Below, in pieces: positions 1-8,460 of a stretch of 20,768 bases of DNA; the stretch's first letter is position 1, and every line of letters begins with the position of its first letter. The notes beneath the pieces are model-generated. The model was not told where the DNA came from. It saw nothing but the letters and a program-made list of their open reading frames with translations, and did no database searches. Source of the DNA: Buchnera aphidicola (Lipaphis pseudobrassicae) (GTDB taxonomy: Bacteria; Pseudomonadota; Gammaproteobacteria; Enterobacterales; Enterobacteriaceae); contig NZ_CP034870.1 of assembly GCF_005081185.1 (NCBI RefSeq), positions 510,944-531,711 of the forward strand. The letters are read 5' to 3'. The position numbers were made by a program, and so were the translations under genes.

Positions 1-926
1 GTTATAACAGTAGATGATTGTGAATTTAATAACCCCTTATAAGGAACCGAATGCCATTTAATAGGATCTAATTCTGCTGGAAGATAACCTTTTCCTTTTT
101 TAGTAATAAGATGCAATAAAAAAGTTCCATTTTTGTATTTAATTTTTTTTAATATGTTAATAATACGAAATATATTATGTCCATCAAATGGACCTAAATA
201 TTTAAAACCTAAATTAGAAAATATTGAATTAAAGGAAAAAAAACGATTATTAATATTTTTTTTTTGATATAACTGTCGTCGTAAAAAATCTACTTTTTTT
301 TTATTATTTTTATATCTTTTATAATTTCTTAAATGCTTTAAATGATCATTTAACGCACCTACATTTTTTGAAATAGACATTTGATTATCATTTAAAATAA
401 CTAATAAATTAGATTTAATGGTACCAGCATGATTCATTGCTTCGAATGCCATACCTGCTGTCATTGCACCATCTCCAATGACACAAATAGTTTTTCTATT
501 CTTTCCTTCTTTTAAAGCAGCAATAGACATTCCTAAACCTGCACTAATAGAAGTAGAGGAATGACCAACATTCAATGTATCGTATTCGCTTTCTTCACGA
601 CAAGGAAATGAATGTAAACCATATTTTTTTCTAATAGTTTTGATTTTTTCAGCTCTTCCAGTTAATATTTTATGTGGATATGCTTGATGTCCTATATCCC
701 ATATTAAATTATCAAATGGAGTATTATAAATATAATGTATTGCAACAGTGATCTCAACTACACCTAAACCAGATGCAAAATGTCCTTTAGAATAACTGAA
801 AACTTCTAATAAATATTCACGTAATTCGTAACATAATTGAGGCAACTGATCAATAGTTAATAAACGTAAATTTTGTACTGAATTAGCAAAATATAAAATT
901 GGATATTTTTTAGAATTAAAAGTCAT
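1..926 (-). CDS. dxs: 1-deoxy-D-xylulose-5-phosphate synthase, N-terminal part (runs off the left edge)
   Basis: DXP synthase is a cytosolic thiamine-diphosphate enzyme. It condenses pyruvate with glyceraldehyde 3-phosphate, the first step of the MEP isoprenoid pathway. About 308 codons are visible and the rest lies left of the window. The reading starts [16 protein letters not shown], which aligns with the E. coli start MSFDIAKYPTLALVDS. Visible landmarks are the GHFASGLG loop with the proton-transfer His at residue 49, [16 protein letters not shown], the diphosphate/Mg site GDGAMTAG at 151-158, and the NDN at 179-181. No stop interrupts the frame, even through A10 and A9 tracts in the coding strand. 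The start lies 19 bases after the ispA stop, so it is probably the last of the visible yajR-ispA-dxs set. The identification is very secure. Completeness cannot be judged because the C-terminal half is outside. Confidence 0.97.
   Translation of the reverse strand, partial: MTFNSKKYPILYFANSVQNLRLLTIDQLPQLCYELREYLLEVFSYSKGHFASGLGVVEITVAIHYIYNTPFDNLIWDIGHQAYPHKILTGRAEKIKTIRKKYGLHSFPCREESEYDTLNVGHSSTSISAGLGMSIAALKEGKNRKTICVIGDGAMTAGMAFEAMNHAGTIKSNLLVILNDNQMSISKNVGALNDHLKHLRNYKRYKNNKKKVDFLRRQLYQKKNINNRFFSFNSIFSNLGFKYLGPFDGHNIFRIINILKKIKYKNGTFLLHLITKKGKGYLPAELDPIKWHSVPYKGLLNSQSSTVI
256..265 (-). repeat. A10 homopolymer inside dxs, in frame
   Basis: Ten A residues in the dxs coding strand encode part of YQKKNINN. 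The frame is continuous on both sides here, unlike the equal-length tract in ispA. It is a useful internal control for slippage. Confidence 0.85.
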
Positions 927-945
927 TACATACTCTTTAATAAAT

Positions 946-1790
946 TTATTTGATATCTTTAATTATAAATTGTATCAATTTCTCTAAAAAAGTAACATCG
1001 AGATCTTTATTTTTCAAATCATTTAATGCTAAAAATGCTTTTTTATACAATTCATCTACTTGTTTTTTTGATATTTTTAGATTATTTATTAAAGAAACAA
1101 TATTATTGTTTGAGTCCTCAATATCATCTTTAATTTGAAATGCCAAACCAATATAAATTGAAAACCGATCTAAAATTTTTAAAATAGATTTAGAAAAATA
1201 ACGAGAAGAAAAATATGATACACGTACGGCAGAACGTATTAAAAAAGCTGTTTTATATAAGTTAATTGTATCTAAATCATGTAAATCAGATTCTTTTTTT
1301 TTTCCATATCTAACATTTGACCTATACACATTCCAGATGCCCCAATGGAATTAGATAATTCAGAAATTATATTTAAACGTTGACGATATGAAACTCTTGG
1401 CATAAAACTTTTAGATAAAATATTAAAAGCAAGGCTTTGTAAAGCATCACCAGCAAGTAAAGAAACGTATTCGTTATACTTAACATGACAAGAAATTTTT
1501 CCTCTCCTGAAATTATCATTATCCATACAAGGCAAGTCATCATGGATTAAAGAATATATATGAATACATTCAATAGCTGAAGATATTACATCTAATGTAA
1601 TCATATTTACTCTAAAAATTTTCCCAATCCCATATACTAAACAAGGACGTAATCTTTTTCCACCTGGAAACATACTATATTTCATTGCTTTTAAAAGATT
1701 ATATTTCTGAAAAGATAACTGATTAAATATACGAGATAATTTTTTATTGACACGATTTTGATACATATTATATAAATCAAAAAAATTCAT
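946..1790 (-). pseudogene. ispA: Farnesyl diphosphate synthase (geranyltranstransferase), split by a frameshift at an A10 tract
   Basis: IspA adds isopentenyl diphosphate to make farnesyl diphosphate, the precursor of undecaprenyl carriers, quinone tails and heme O. Two overlapping frames are needed to read it. The first (1790 down to 1272, 172 residues) carries GGKRLRP at 43-49 and the first Asp-rich motif DDLPCMD at 84-90, then ends in a foreign tail after GQMLDMEKK. The second frame resumes with KESDLHDLD and contains YKTAFLIR, GLAFQIKDDIED with the second DDxxD, and a normal C-terminus stopping at 946. The phase change falls on ten A residues in the coding strand (1294-1303). Eleven would give a continuous 281-residue protein, against 299 in E. 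coli. About 20 residues expected just after the second DDxxD, including the conserved GK...KxTYP segment, are absent. RNA polymerase slippage on the A run could restore some full-length product, so true loss of function is not certain. Translation starts 36 bases after yajR with an AGG ribosome site. Confidence 0.9.
1294..1303 (-). repeat. A10 homopolymer at the ispA phase break
   Basis: Ten consecutive A residues in the ispA coding strand (T on the plus strand) lie exactly where similarity to the IspA family moves from one frame to another. One more A would restore a single frame. Confidence 0.9.
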
Positions 1791-1826
1791 ATTTAAAAGA
1801 CCTAAAAGATTAATATAATTATAATT

Positions 1827-3005
1827 TTATAAAGACCTGCATCGTAAAAAAATACTATACACTAACCACATAACAACAATGAACACTTCACATAAAAAAA
1901 TTTCTGATACTGATAAAAAACTATATAACCATCCACTTATAAGACCTCCGAATGATATACCTAGAAATTGGCTAGTAGAATAAATACTCATTACACTTCC
2001 TGTATAAAGTAATTTTTGTTTTCTTAAATTTGCAGGAAGAAAAACTTCAAGAAAATTAAAAGCAATAAAAAAAACTTGTAAAGCAATTATTAATAATAAT
2101 AAATTATTTTTAGAAAAGAGAAAAACAGTTTCTGAAACAAAAATGAAAAAAATACAAATTTCAATAATATTATCTAAGATAATTTGTAATTTGCAATAAA
2201 ATATAAAGAAAAATAAAATAAAGAAAGAAATTAATATAGTAACTAAATATAGTTTCCATTGATCGTTAAAAAAACAACCAGAAACTTCAAATTGATTAGG
2301 TATTATCATAAAATTTATTAATAATAAAACATGCAAAAAAAATATACCTAAATAAGATTTAAAAAAATTTTTATTAAATAAAATTTTTATTAACTCTCGA
2401 AACAATATTTTTTTCTTTTTTTTTAAAAAAATATTTTCTGAAAAAGGAAGTACAAAATACACAATAATCATACATATAATAGATAAATATGAAGATATCC
2501 AAAAAATAGAAAAAAAACCAAAATGTCCAACAACTATAGGACTAATTACCATAGCAATTAAAAAAGAACATGCAAAACTTATACCTATAAACGCAACTGA
2601 TTTAATATAATTTTCTTTTCTAATTAAATCAGATAAAAAAGCCATACATACTCCAGAAATAGCTCCTGAACCTTGTAAAAATCTTCCAATAATCAATCCC
2701 CATATGGAATGAAAAGTAGCTGATACAAAATTTCCGAAAAAAAATAAAAATAAACCTAACATTATTATTTTTGTTTTACCAAATTTATCTGATAAAAATC
2801 CAAATGGGATTTGAAAAATTACTTGAGCAATACCGTATATTCCCATTGATAAACCAATTAAAAAATTATTACTTCCATCTAAAAGAGCACCATATTTACT
2901 TAACACAGGAATTATCATAAACATTCCTAACATACGTAATAAAAAAATCATGCAAAAACTTAATGTTACTTGTAATTCTAAAAAGTTCATTTTATAATTT
3001 TCCAT
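1827..3005 (-). CDS. yajR: YajR-type major facilitator superfamily transporter
   Basis: This inner-membrane secondary transporter has about twelve hydrophobic segments and an unknown substrate. The start MENYKM matches E. coli MNDYKM, which favours the upstream Met over the internal MNFLEL. The N-terminal half is well kept: SLRMLGMF-like FLLRMLGMF, IGIYGLTQ-like MGIYGIAQVIFQIPFG, then the MFS motif A stretch FLSDKFGKTK, and GRFLQGSGAISG. The C-terminal half keeps FFIAFNFLEVFLP and YSTSQFLGISFGG. At 392 residues it is shorter than E. coli YajR (454) and stops right after the last membrane helix, so the cytoplasmic ferredoxin-like YAM domain of the family is missing. A KKKKK loop near the middle is coded by a 9-A run (2416-2424) that is in frame here. 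It is the first gene of the visible minus-strand group leading into ispA and dxs. It diverges from tusE across a 52-base spacer. Confidence 0.93.
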   Translation of the reverse strand: MENYKMNFLELQVTLSFCMIFLLRMLGMFMIIPVLSKYGALLDGSNNFLIGLSMGIYGIAQVIFQIPFGFLSDKFGKTKIIMLGLFLFFFGNFVSATFHSIWGLIIGRFLQGSGAISGVCMAFLSDLIRKENYIKSVAFIGISFACSFLIAMVISPIVVGHFGFFSIFWISSYLSIICMIIVYFVLPFSENIFLKKKKKILFRELIKILFNKNFFKSYLGIFFLHVLLLINFMIIPNQFEVSGCFFNDQWKLYLVTILISFFILFFFIFYCKLQIILDNIIEICIFFIFVSETVFLFSKNNLLLLIIALQVFFIAFNFLEVFLPANLRKQKLLYTGSVMSIYSTSQFLGISFGGLISGWLYSFLSVSEIFLCEVFIVVMWLVYSIFLRCRSL

Positions 3006-3057
3006 ACTGAATTTTTACTTAAATTTTATATTCAATAAAATGGTTTACTAGAAAATA

Positions 3058-3402
3058 ATGAATACTAAAAAGATAGTTACATATACATATGAAAACGTTA
3101 AAAAAGACAAAGAGGGTTATTTAAAAAAAAGTAAAGATTGGAGTATATTAATAGCAAAGGAAATCGCAAAAAAAGAAAATATTCACTTAAGTTCTGAGCA
3201 TTGGGTAATAATAATGTTTATACGAAAATTTTATTTACAATTTAACGTTACACCATCTATGAGAATGTTGATTAGTAGTATAAAAAAAGAAATAGGAGAA
3301 TCTAATAGTAATAGTATTTATTTGTTTACACTTTTTCCTAAAGGTCCGGCCGAGCAAGCAAGTAAAATTGCAGGGATACCTAAACCCACAAAATGTTTAT
3401 AA
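3058..3402 (+). CDS. tusE: Sulfur-relay protein TusE (DsrC/TusE family)
   Basis: TusE is a small cytosolic protein that accepts persulfide sulfur from the TusBCD complex and hands it to MnmA for 2-thiolation of U34 in tRNAs for Lys, Glu and Gln. The 114-residue protein has the family features: DKEGYLKKSKDW near the start, LSSEHWVIIMFIRKFY, TPSMRML, the LFPKGPAEQASKIAG block, and the penultimate Cys113 in IPKPTKCL, which is the sulfur-carrying residue in this family. E. coli TusE is 109 residues. The 5-residue longer N-terminus has no strong ribosome site, but the nearest upstream ATG (3040) meets a stop after two codons, so 3058 is the only credible start. It stands alone on the plus strand between two minus-strand operons. 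It ends 32 bases from the cyoE stop. In E. coli this gene lies far away, so its position here reflects a rearrangement. Confidence 0.95.
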   Translation: MNTKKIVTYTYENVKKDKEGYLKKSKDWSILIAKEIAKKENIHLSSEHWVIIMFIRKFYLQFNVTPSMRMLISSIKKEIGESNSNSIYLFTLFPKGPAEQASKIAGIPKPTKCL

Positions 3403-3434
3403 TAAAACGTTAATTAAACAAGGATTGACAATAT

Positions 3435-4292
3435 TTAAAATAAAAAATCTATTGATATAAAAACATTAAACATAATAACTACAAAAATAGAATAATAAAA
3501 TAATTGCATAGAATTTTTCTTATGATTCTTTTTTTTAAGATTAAAAAAAGATAGAAATAGCCAATAAAAATTTATAATACAAGAACACAGTAAAAATACA
3601 AAACTTGTATAATCTAAAAATGTTAATAATAACGTTAAACAAGTAAAACCGAAAATGTAATAAAAAATATGTTTTTTTGTTATCAAGATACCCTTAATCA
3701 AAGAAAAAACAGGAATGTTAGCTGCTTTATAATCTTCTATTCTAACTATAGAAATCGCGTAAAAATGAGCCATTTGCCAAAAAATAAAAATAAAAAATAA
3801 TAAAATAGAGAATATATCAATAGTATTAGTAACTGCAGTATAACCAATCATAGATGGAACAGATCCTGAGAAACTTCCAATAAAAGTTGAATAAATTGAT
3901 TTACGTTTACATAAAATAGTATATAAAAATATATAAACAAAAAAACCAAAAATAGATAAAATCATAGATAAAAAATTTACTAATAAACCTAATATAAGCA
4001 ATCCTAATATTCCCAAAAAAATACCAAAAATGAACACTAATCTAAAAGATAATATTTTTCTTGATAAAACTCTATTACTTGTTCGCTGCATTTTTTGATC
4101 TATATCAGAATCAATTAAATTATTAAAAACACAAGCAGAAGCAATTACTAAAGATGTACCTAAAATAGTATATAAAAATAAAAAGAAACAAAAATAAAAA
4201 TGACTAGATGCAAATAAAAAACTACCTATTATTAAAGTGATATTCCCAACAATAATTCCAGGTTTAATTATTTCTAAATAATACTTAAACAT
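3435..4292 (-). CDS. cyoE: Protoheme IX farnesyltransferase (heme O synthase)
   Basis: CyoE is a polytopic inner-membrane prenyltransferase. It attaches the farnesyl group of farnesyl diphosphate to heme B, giving heme O for the bo3 oxidase. The protein has 285 residues (E. coli 296) and begins [17 protein letters not shown], a close match to E. coli MFKQYLQVTKPGIIFGN. The prenyl-diphosphate/Mg motif NxxxDxxxD is intact (N57, D61, D65 in [10 protein letters not shown]), followed by [12 protein letters not shown] second conserved region, [12 protein letters not shown]...[12 protein letters not shown], is also present. Most of the rest is hydrophobic helices, about seven to nine. The C-terminus ends at SIDFLF, a few residues short of E. 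coli. It is the last gene of the cyo operon, 25 bases after cyoD, with only a weak ribosome site (AAAGAA). Its substrate should come from the frameshifted ispA nearby, which makes its supply an open question. Confidence 0.96.
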   Translation of the reverse strand: MFKYYLEIIKPGIIVGNITLIIGSFLFASSHFYFCFFLFLYTILGTSLVIASACVFNNLIDSDIDQKMQRTSNRVLSRKILSFRLVFIFGIFLGILGLLILGLLVNFLSMILSIFGFFVYIFLYTILCKRKSIYSTFIGSFSGSVPSMIGYTAVTNTIDIFSILLFFIFIFWQMAHFYAISIVRIEDYKAANIPVFSLIKGILITKKHIFYYIFGFTCLTLLLTFLDYTSFVFLLCSCIINFYWLFLSFFNLKKKNHKKNSMQLFYYSIFVVIMFNVFISIDFLF

Positions 4293-4317
4293 AAAGATAT
4301 ATTCTTTTTTTTATTTT

Positions 4318-4644
4318 TTAAGAATGTAGCAACATATGATAATTTAAATTACGCATAATCCATATAGAACCAAATACAATAATAAAAATTATTATCATTA
4401 CAAATACTAAAGTCACTACATTCCATTTTTCTTCCGAAGAAAAATTTAAATCTAAAAAATATAAAAAATGAATAATAATTTGACTTATAGCTGATAATAA
4501 TATTATTAAATAATTTATTTCACTAGAAAATATTTTTTCTGTTACTACTAAAAAAGATAATACAGTTAACATTATAGAAAATAAAAAACCTAATAAATAA
4601 GATTTTACTTTCTTTTTGAAATTTAATTTCATAGAATTATGCAT
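4318..4644 (-). CDS. cyoD: Cytochrome bo3 quinol oxidase subunit IV
   Basis: This small inner-membrane subunit of cytochrome bo3 supports assembly and copper-site formation in the E. coli enzyme. It has no redox centres itself. The open frame extends further upstream, but the true start is the Met at 4644 ([11 protein letters not shown]), because that gives 108 residues against 109 in E. coli and places the ATG in a TAATG junction with the cyoC stop, sharing one base. Three hydrophobic helices are visible: [20 protein letters not shown], a middle one around [21 protein letters not shown], and the C-terminal [21 protein letters not shown]. The end [14 protein letters not shown] matches the E. 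coli end WIMWNLNYNMMMH closely. Translational coupling to cyoC is likely. The upstream extension in this frame overlaps cyoC and has no family similarity. Confidence 0.94.
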   Translation of the reverse strand: MHNSMKLNFKKKVKSYLLGFLFSIMLTVLSFLVVTEKIFSSEINYLIILLSAISQIIIHFLYFLDLNFSSEEKWNVVTLVFVMIIIFIIVFGSIWIMRNLNYHMLLHS

Positions 4645-5255
4645 TATATAGCTCCATTCAAATAAACGAAAGTAAACACACAAATCCATATAACATCTAA
4701 AAAGTGCCAAAAGACACTCAAGCATAAAATTCTAGTGCAAATAACATTAGTCAAACCTAATATTTTTATTTGAAACAAAATTGATATTATTAATATTAAA
4801 CCGAAAAAAATATGTGCTCCATGAATACCAATAAGAGTAAAAAAGATAGAAAAAAATGCATGTTGATTAGGTCCAAAATTATTTTTTGAAAGTTCATTAA
4901 ACTCATTTATCTCCATACATAAAAAACAGCATCCTAAAATAAAAGTTATTATTAAATACAAAAAAATCATCTTAATATTTTTTTTATTCATGGATAATAC
5001 AACAAAACCACATGATAAAGAACTTAATAACAATAAACAAGTTTCTAGAAAAATATAAGGTAAATGAAAGATTTTATTATGAATGACATTAATAGATACA
5101 TTTGAAGAAATAATAGCATAAACAGCAAATAATACTGCAAACATAATACAATCACTCATCAAATATATCCATAATCCAAACAATTTATTATTTTCTATAT
5201 TTTTCTCTTCAAAACTTAATTTTCTACAGTTTAATTTTATATTATTTTCTGTCAT
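4644..5255 (-). CDS. cyoC: Cytochrome bo3 quinol oxidase subunit III
   Basis: Subunit III of the heme-copper quinol oxidase is an inner-membrane protein with five helices that packs against subunit I. I place the start at 5255 (MTENNIKLN). This gives 203 residues against 204 in E. coli, leaves 2 bases after the cyoB stop, and follows an AAGAAGG ribosome site with proper spacing. A frame start at 5285 would add ten residues overlapping cyoB and has no family support. Conserved stretches are [24 protein letters not shown], the [15 protein letters not shown] segment, MEINEF with the membrane Glu, [11 protein letters not shown], and the C-terminal [22 protein letters not shown]. The very long match at the end leaves no doubt. 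The Asn/Lys-rich N-terminal tail replaces the His-rich tail of the E. coli protein. Confidence 0.96.
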   Translation of the reverse strand: MTENNIKLNCRKLSFEEKNIENNKLFGLWIYLMSDCIMFAVLFAVYAIISSNVSINVIHNKIFHLPYIFLETCLLLLSSLSCGFVVLSMNKKNIKMIFLYLIITFILGCCFLCMEINEFNELSKNNFGPNQHAFFSIFFTLIGIHGAHIFFGLILIISILFQIKILGLTNVICTRILCLSVFWHFLDVIWICVFTFVYLNGAI

Positions 5256-5257
5256 TG

Positions 5258-7249
5258 TTAACCTTCTTTTCGAATGTTTTTCCAATATTGATCTTCAATT
5301 TTTTGTATTTCTTTAATTGATATAGTATTTTCAGTTTTTTCATTAATACTTTTTATAAATAAAGCAATAATAATTGCACAAAAAGAAAAAAAACATAACC
5401 AATTAATGTGCCATACTGCCGAAAACCCAAAAAATAAAGAAAAAACACTAATTAAAAAACCTGATCCAGTATTTTTAGGGACATGAATATCATGATATTC
5501 CACACTATTTTTTATTTTATTAATTTCTTTAACATTTCGATGTTTTTTTATTTCCCAAAATTCATCTCTAGAGCATACTTGAGGAATCACAGCAAAATTA
5601 TATATTGGAGCAGGTGAACTAGTAAACCATTCTAAAGTTCTACCATTCCAAGGATCTCCAGTAATATCTAAATTATGCTTGCGATCTCTTACAGAAACAA
5701 AAAACTGAATTACTTGACATACAATTCCTATTGCGATAAAACAAGCACCAACAGCAGCAATAGATAATAAAAAATGAAAATCAGGATCGATATTTTGACT
5801 TAACCGACGAGTCATACCCATCATTCCTAAAAAATATAAAGGTATAAAAGCAACAAAAAATCCTATAATCCAAAACCAAAAAGCGCGTTTACCCCATACT
5901 TCATTTAAAGTAAATCCAAATAATTTAGGAAACCAATAATTAATCCCAGAAAAACATCCAAATACAACACCACCAATAATTACATTATGAAAATGTGCGA
6001 CTAAAAATAAGCTATTATGTAAAACAAAATCAACAGGAGGTACTGATAATAATACACCAGTCATTCCACCAATAGAAAAAGTGACTAGGAAACCCAAAGT
6101 CCATAACACAGAAGAATGCATATGAATACGACCTTTATACATAGTAAATAACCAGTTAAAAATCTTCACTCCAGTAGGGATCGCTATTATCATAGTAGTA
6201 ATACCAAAAAAAGCATTAATATTTGCTCCTGCACCCATAGTGAAAAAGTGATGAAGCCAAACAATGAAAGACAACACTGTAATAGATAATGTCGCCCATA
6301 CTAAAGAAGTATATCCAAATAAACGTTTTTGAGAAAAAGTTGCAATTACTTCTGAAAAAACTCCAAATACGGGTAATACTAAAATATATACTTCTGGATG
6401 ACCCCAAATCCATATTAAATTAACATACATCATTGAATTTCCACCTAAATCATTAGTAAAAAAATGAAAATTGAAATAACGATCTAAGGTCAATAATATA
6501 AGAGTAATAGTTAAAACTGGAAATGAAATTACAATAAGAATATTAGTACATAAAGCAGTCCAAGTAAAAACTGGCATTTTAAAAAAAGACATACCAGGTG
6601 CTCTCATTTTTAGAATAGTGACTAAAAAATTAATTCCTGTTAATGTAGTTCCAATACCAGAAATTTGTAAACTCCAAATCCAATAATCTACCCCTACACC
6701 TGGACTATATTGTATACCTGAAAGAGGAGGATAAGCTAACCAACCAGTTTGAGCAAATTCTCCAATTCCTAAAGATAATGTAAGTAATACAGTACTGCTT
6801 ACATTTAACCAAAAACTTAAATTATTAAGAAAAGGAAAAGCTACGTCTCGAGCTCCGATTTGCAATGGTACAACTAAATTCATCAGACCAATAACCAGTG
6901 GCATAGCAACAAAAAAAATCATTATTACACCATGAGCAGTAAATATCTGATCATAATGATGCGGTGGCAAAAACCCTTCATGTCCCGATGATGCAATAAC
7001 TTGCTGAGTTCGCATTAATATTGCGTCAACAAAACCACGAAATAACATGATAAATGCAAGTATTATATACATAATAGATATTTTTTTATGATCAACTGTT
7101 GTAAACCATTCTGACCATAAATATTTCCATTTTTTATAATAAGTAATACTTGATGCAATACACAATCCAATTAAAATAATCGCAATATATGTTACCATAA
7201 TAATAGGTTCATGATACGGTATGACGTCAAACGTTAATTTTCCAAACAT
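5258..7249 (-). CDS. cyoB: Cytochrome bo3 quinol oxidase subunit I (heme-copper catalytic subunit)
   Basis: This is the catalytic proton-pumping subunit. It oxidizes ubiquinol and reduces oxygen to water at the heme o3/CuB centre in the inner membrane. It has 663 residues, the same length and register as E. coli CyoB. All key residues are present: low-spin heme ligands H106 (FTAHGV) and H421, heme o3 ligand H419 (VAHFHN), CuB ligands H284, H333 and H334, and Tyr288 for the His-Tyr crosslink (WGHPEVY). The D-channel D135, E286 and K-channel K362 are also present. The quinol-site residues R71, D75, H98 and Q101 are kept too. The start overlaps the end of cyoA by 16 bases, with GGAG about ten bases upstream inside cyoA. 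The retention of every catalytic residue argues for a working oxidase. Confidence 0.99.
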   Translation of the reverse strand: MFGKLTFDVIPYHEPIIMVTYIAIILIGLCIASSITYYKKWKYLWSEWFTTVDHKKISIMYIILAFIMLFRGFVDAILMRTQQVIASSGHEGFLPPHHYDQIFTAHGVIMIFFVAMPLVIGLMNLVVPLQIGARDVAFPFLNNLSFWLNVSSTVLLTLSLGIGEFAQTGWLAYPPLSGIQYSPGVGVDYWIWSLQISGIGTTLTGINFLVTILKMRAPGMSFFKMPVFTWTALCTNILIVISFPVLTITLILLTLDRYFNFHFFTNDLGGNSMMYVNLIWIWGHPEVYILVLPVFGVFSEVIATFSQKRLFGYTSLVWATLSITVLSFIVWLHHFFTMGAGANINAFFGITTMIIAIPTGVKIFNWLFTMYKGRIHMHSSVLWTLGFLVTFSIGGMTGVLLSVPPVDFVLHNSLFLVAHFHNVIIGGVVFGCFSGINYWFPKLFGFTLNEVWGKRAFWFWIIGFFVAFIPLYFLGMMGMTRRLSQNIDPDFHFLLSIAAVGACFIAIGIVCQVIQFFVSVRDRKHNLDITGDPWNGRTLEWFTSSPAPIYNFAVIPQVCSRDEFWEIKKHRNVKEINKIKNSVEYHDIHVPKNTGSGFLISVFSLFFGFSAVWHINWLCFFSFCAIIIALFIKSINEKTENTISIKEIQKIEDQYWKNIRKEG
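5261..5268 (-). promoter_or_regulatory. Ribosome binding site that fixes the cyoC start
   Basis: On the minus strand these bases read AAGAAGGT, lying inside the last codons of cyoB and five bases before the ATG at 5255. It is one of the clearest Shine-Dalgarno matches in this AT-rich window. It supports the short cyoC start over the upstream in-frame Met at 5285. Confidence 0.7.
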
Positions 7250-8175
7250 TTTCTTAATGTCTCCACATTATCAAGTTTTATTAAATTACTATGAATATTA
7301 TTTTTATTAAAAATGCTAAAATTTCTTACATAATACTGATTAACAATTTTTTTAAATAAATCTTTTTTAACATTAGAAAAATATTCTATTGAATAATTTT
7401 TATTTTCTACAGATGTTATATTTAACATTTTTTCTATATTTAATTTATTAGATGATTTTTTTACTTTTTTTATCCAGTTCTTAAACATGATATTATTTAA
7501 AGCAGAAATTACAGTGAATTTCATATTAGAAAATCCTCGACCACTATAATTAGATGATATACCTTTATAGTTTCCTGATTGATTAGCAATTAAGTTTAAT
7601 TTTGTAATCATTCCTGGCATTGCGTATATTTGACTTCCAAGAGATGGAATAAAAAAAGAATTCATAACAGAATTTGAAGTAATTTGAAAAACTACAGGTC
7701 TATTTACAGGAAACATAATTTCATTAATTGTTGCAATATGATAATCTGGATAAATAAATAACCATTTCCAATCTAATGCAATAACATTTATTTTTATGGG
7801 TTTAGTAGATGATGGTATAGGTCTTTTTGGATCTAACTTATGAGTATAATTCCATGATAAATATGCTAAACAAGAAATTATTAAAATAGGAATTCCCCAA
7901 ACTATCATTTCTATTTTTTTTGAGTCCGACCAATCAGGTTCATATACTTGATTTATATTTTTTGAATGATATTTCAGTGGAAAATATATACTCATAAAAA
8001 TTACAGGAATAATAATAAGTAACATCATTAAAAATGATATTAACATCAAAGAATATTCTTCTAAAGCAATAGAACCATGAGAATTTAATAAGAAACTATC
8101 ACACCCATTCAATAAAAAAAACACTATGATTAATGATAATTTTTTAAAAAAATTATTGTTATTTAAAGATGTCAT
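7234..8175 (-). CDS. cyoA: Cytochrome bo3 quinol oxidase subunit II (lipoprotein)
   Basis: Subunit II of the bo3 oxidase is anchored in the inner membrane, with a periplasmic cupredoxin-like domain that lacks the CuA site, as expected for a quinol oxidase. The 313-residue protein (E. coli 315) starts with a signal peptide ending in a lipobox LLNGC, with the lipidated Cys at 25. Helices at about 43-65 and 90-109 follow. The periplasmic part keeps [58 protein letters not shown] and [11 protein letters not shown]. The His/Met-rich tail of E. coli CyoA is replaced by an unrelated Asn/Lys-rich tail, whose last codons overlap cyoB by 16 bases. A GAGG ribosome site lies seven bases before the ATG. 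First gene of cyoABCDE, so the operon promoter should lie in the spacer beyond 8175. Confidence 0.97.
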   Translation of the reverse strand: MTSLNNNNFFKKLSLIIVFFLLNGCDSFLLNSHGSIALEEYSLMLISFLMMLLIIIPVIFMSIYFPLKYHSKNINQVYEPDWSDSKKIEMIVWGIPILIISCLAYLSWNYTHKLDPKRPIPSSTKPIKINVIALDWKWLFIYPDYHIATINEIMFPVNRPVVFQITSNSVMNSFFIPSLGSQIYAMPGMITKLNLIANQSGNYKGISSNYSGRGFSNMKFTVISALNNIMFKNWIKKVKKSSNKLNIEKMLNITSVENKNYSIEYFSNVKKDLFKKIVNQYYVRNFSIFNKNNIHSNLIKLDNVETLRKCLEN

Positions 8176-8203
8176 TCAAAAACCTCAAAATCATGTAATA
8201 TTC

Positions 8204-8209
8204 AGTATA
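8204..8209 (-). promoter_or_regulatory. Possible -10 element for the cyo operon
   Basis: The minus strand reads TATACT here, about 30 bases before the cyoA start. No good -35 sits 16-18 bases upstream (only AT-rich ATTAAT-like sequence), and the spacer is so AT-rich that chance matches are expected. It is offered only as the best candidate on this strand. Confidence 0.25.
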
Positions 8210-8330
8210 AAACATTTTTTTAACCATTAATTTTAAAAATACTTTTTTATTATAAGTATTATAAAAAAACTCTACAAAAAAACTATAAAAAAAACGATTT
8301 TTTTATAAAAATTAATAATTTGCGAAACAA

Positions 8331-8359
8331 TTGAATTATTTTTTAAAAATTGATAAAAT
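8331..8359 (+). promoter_or_regulatory. Candidate sigma-70 promoter for bolA
   Basis: TTGAAT at 8331-8336 and TAAAAT at 8354-8359 are separated by 17 bases, matching the -35 and -10 consensus at five positions each. Transcription would start near 8366, about 95 bases before bolA. The surrounding 285-base spacer between the divergent cyoA and bolA genes is nearly pure A/T, so hexamer matches carry limited weight. Confidence 0.35.
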
Positions 8360-8398
8360 TTAAAAAATAAAAAATATATATATTAAAAATATTTTTAA

Positions 8399-8413
8399 AT
8401 GTTTTTAAAACAT
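8399..8413 (+). repeat. 15-bp dyad between the bolA promoter candidate and bolA
   Basis: ATGTTTT, one T, AAAACAT is a perfect seven-base dyad with a one-base centre. Its shape suits a protein operator better than an RNA hairpin. It lies about 50 bases upstream of bolA. In such AT-rich DNA it may be a chance arrangement. Confidence 0.3.
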
Positions 8414-8460
8414 CTATAAACATTATTAGAAAAAAATTAAATAGGATATAACATTAATTA

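Noticed and set aside
950..1138. Plus-strand open frame of 62 codons
   Set aside because: It lies antisense to ispA, has no ribosome site and shows no recognizable family; it mirrors the coding bias of the opposite strand.
4645..4725. Upstream extension of cyoD giving 135 residues
   Set aside because: It overlaps cyoC, has no family similarity, and the TAATG junction start gives the expected length.
5256..5285. Ten-residue longer cyoC start
   Set aside because: It overlaps cyoB and would bypass a well-placed AAGAAGG site; the shorter start fits the E. coli length.
6216..6413. Minus-strand open frame of 65 codons inside cyoB
   Set aside because: An alternative frame of the highly conserved cyoB catalytic region; no independent support.
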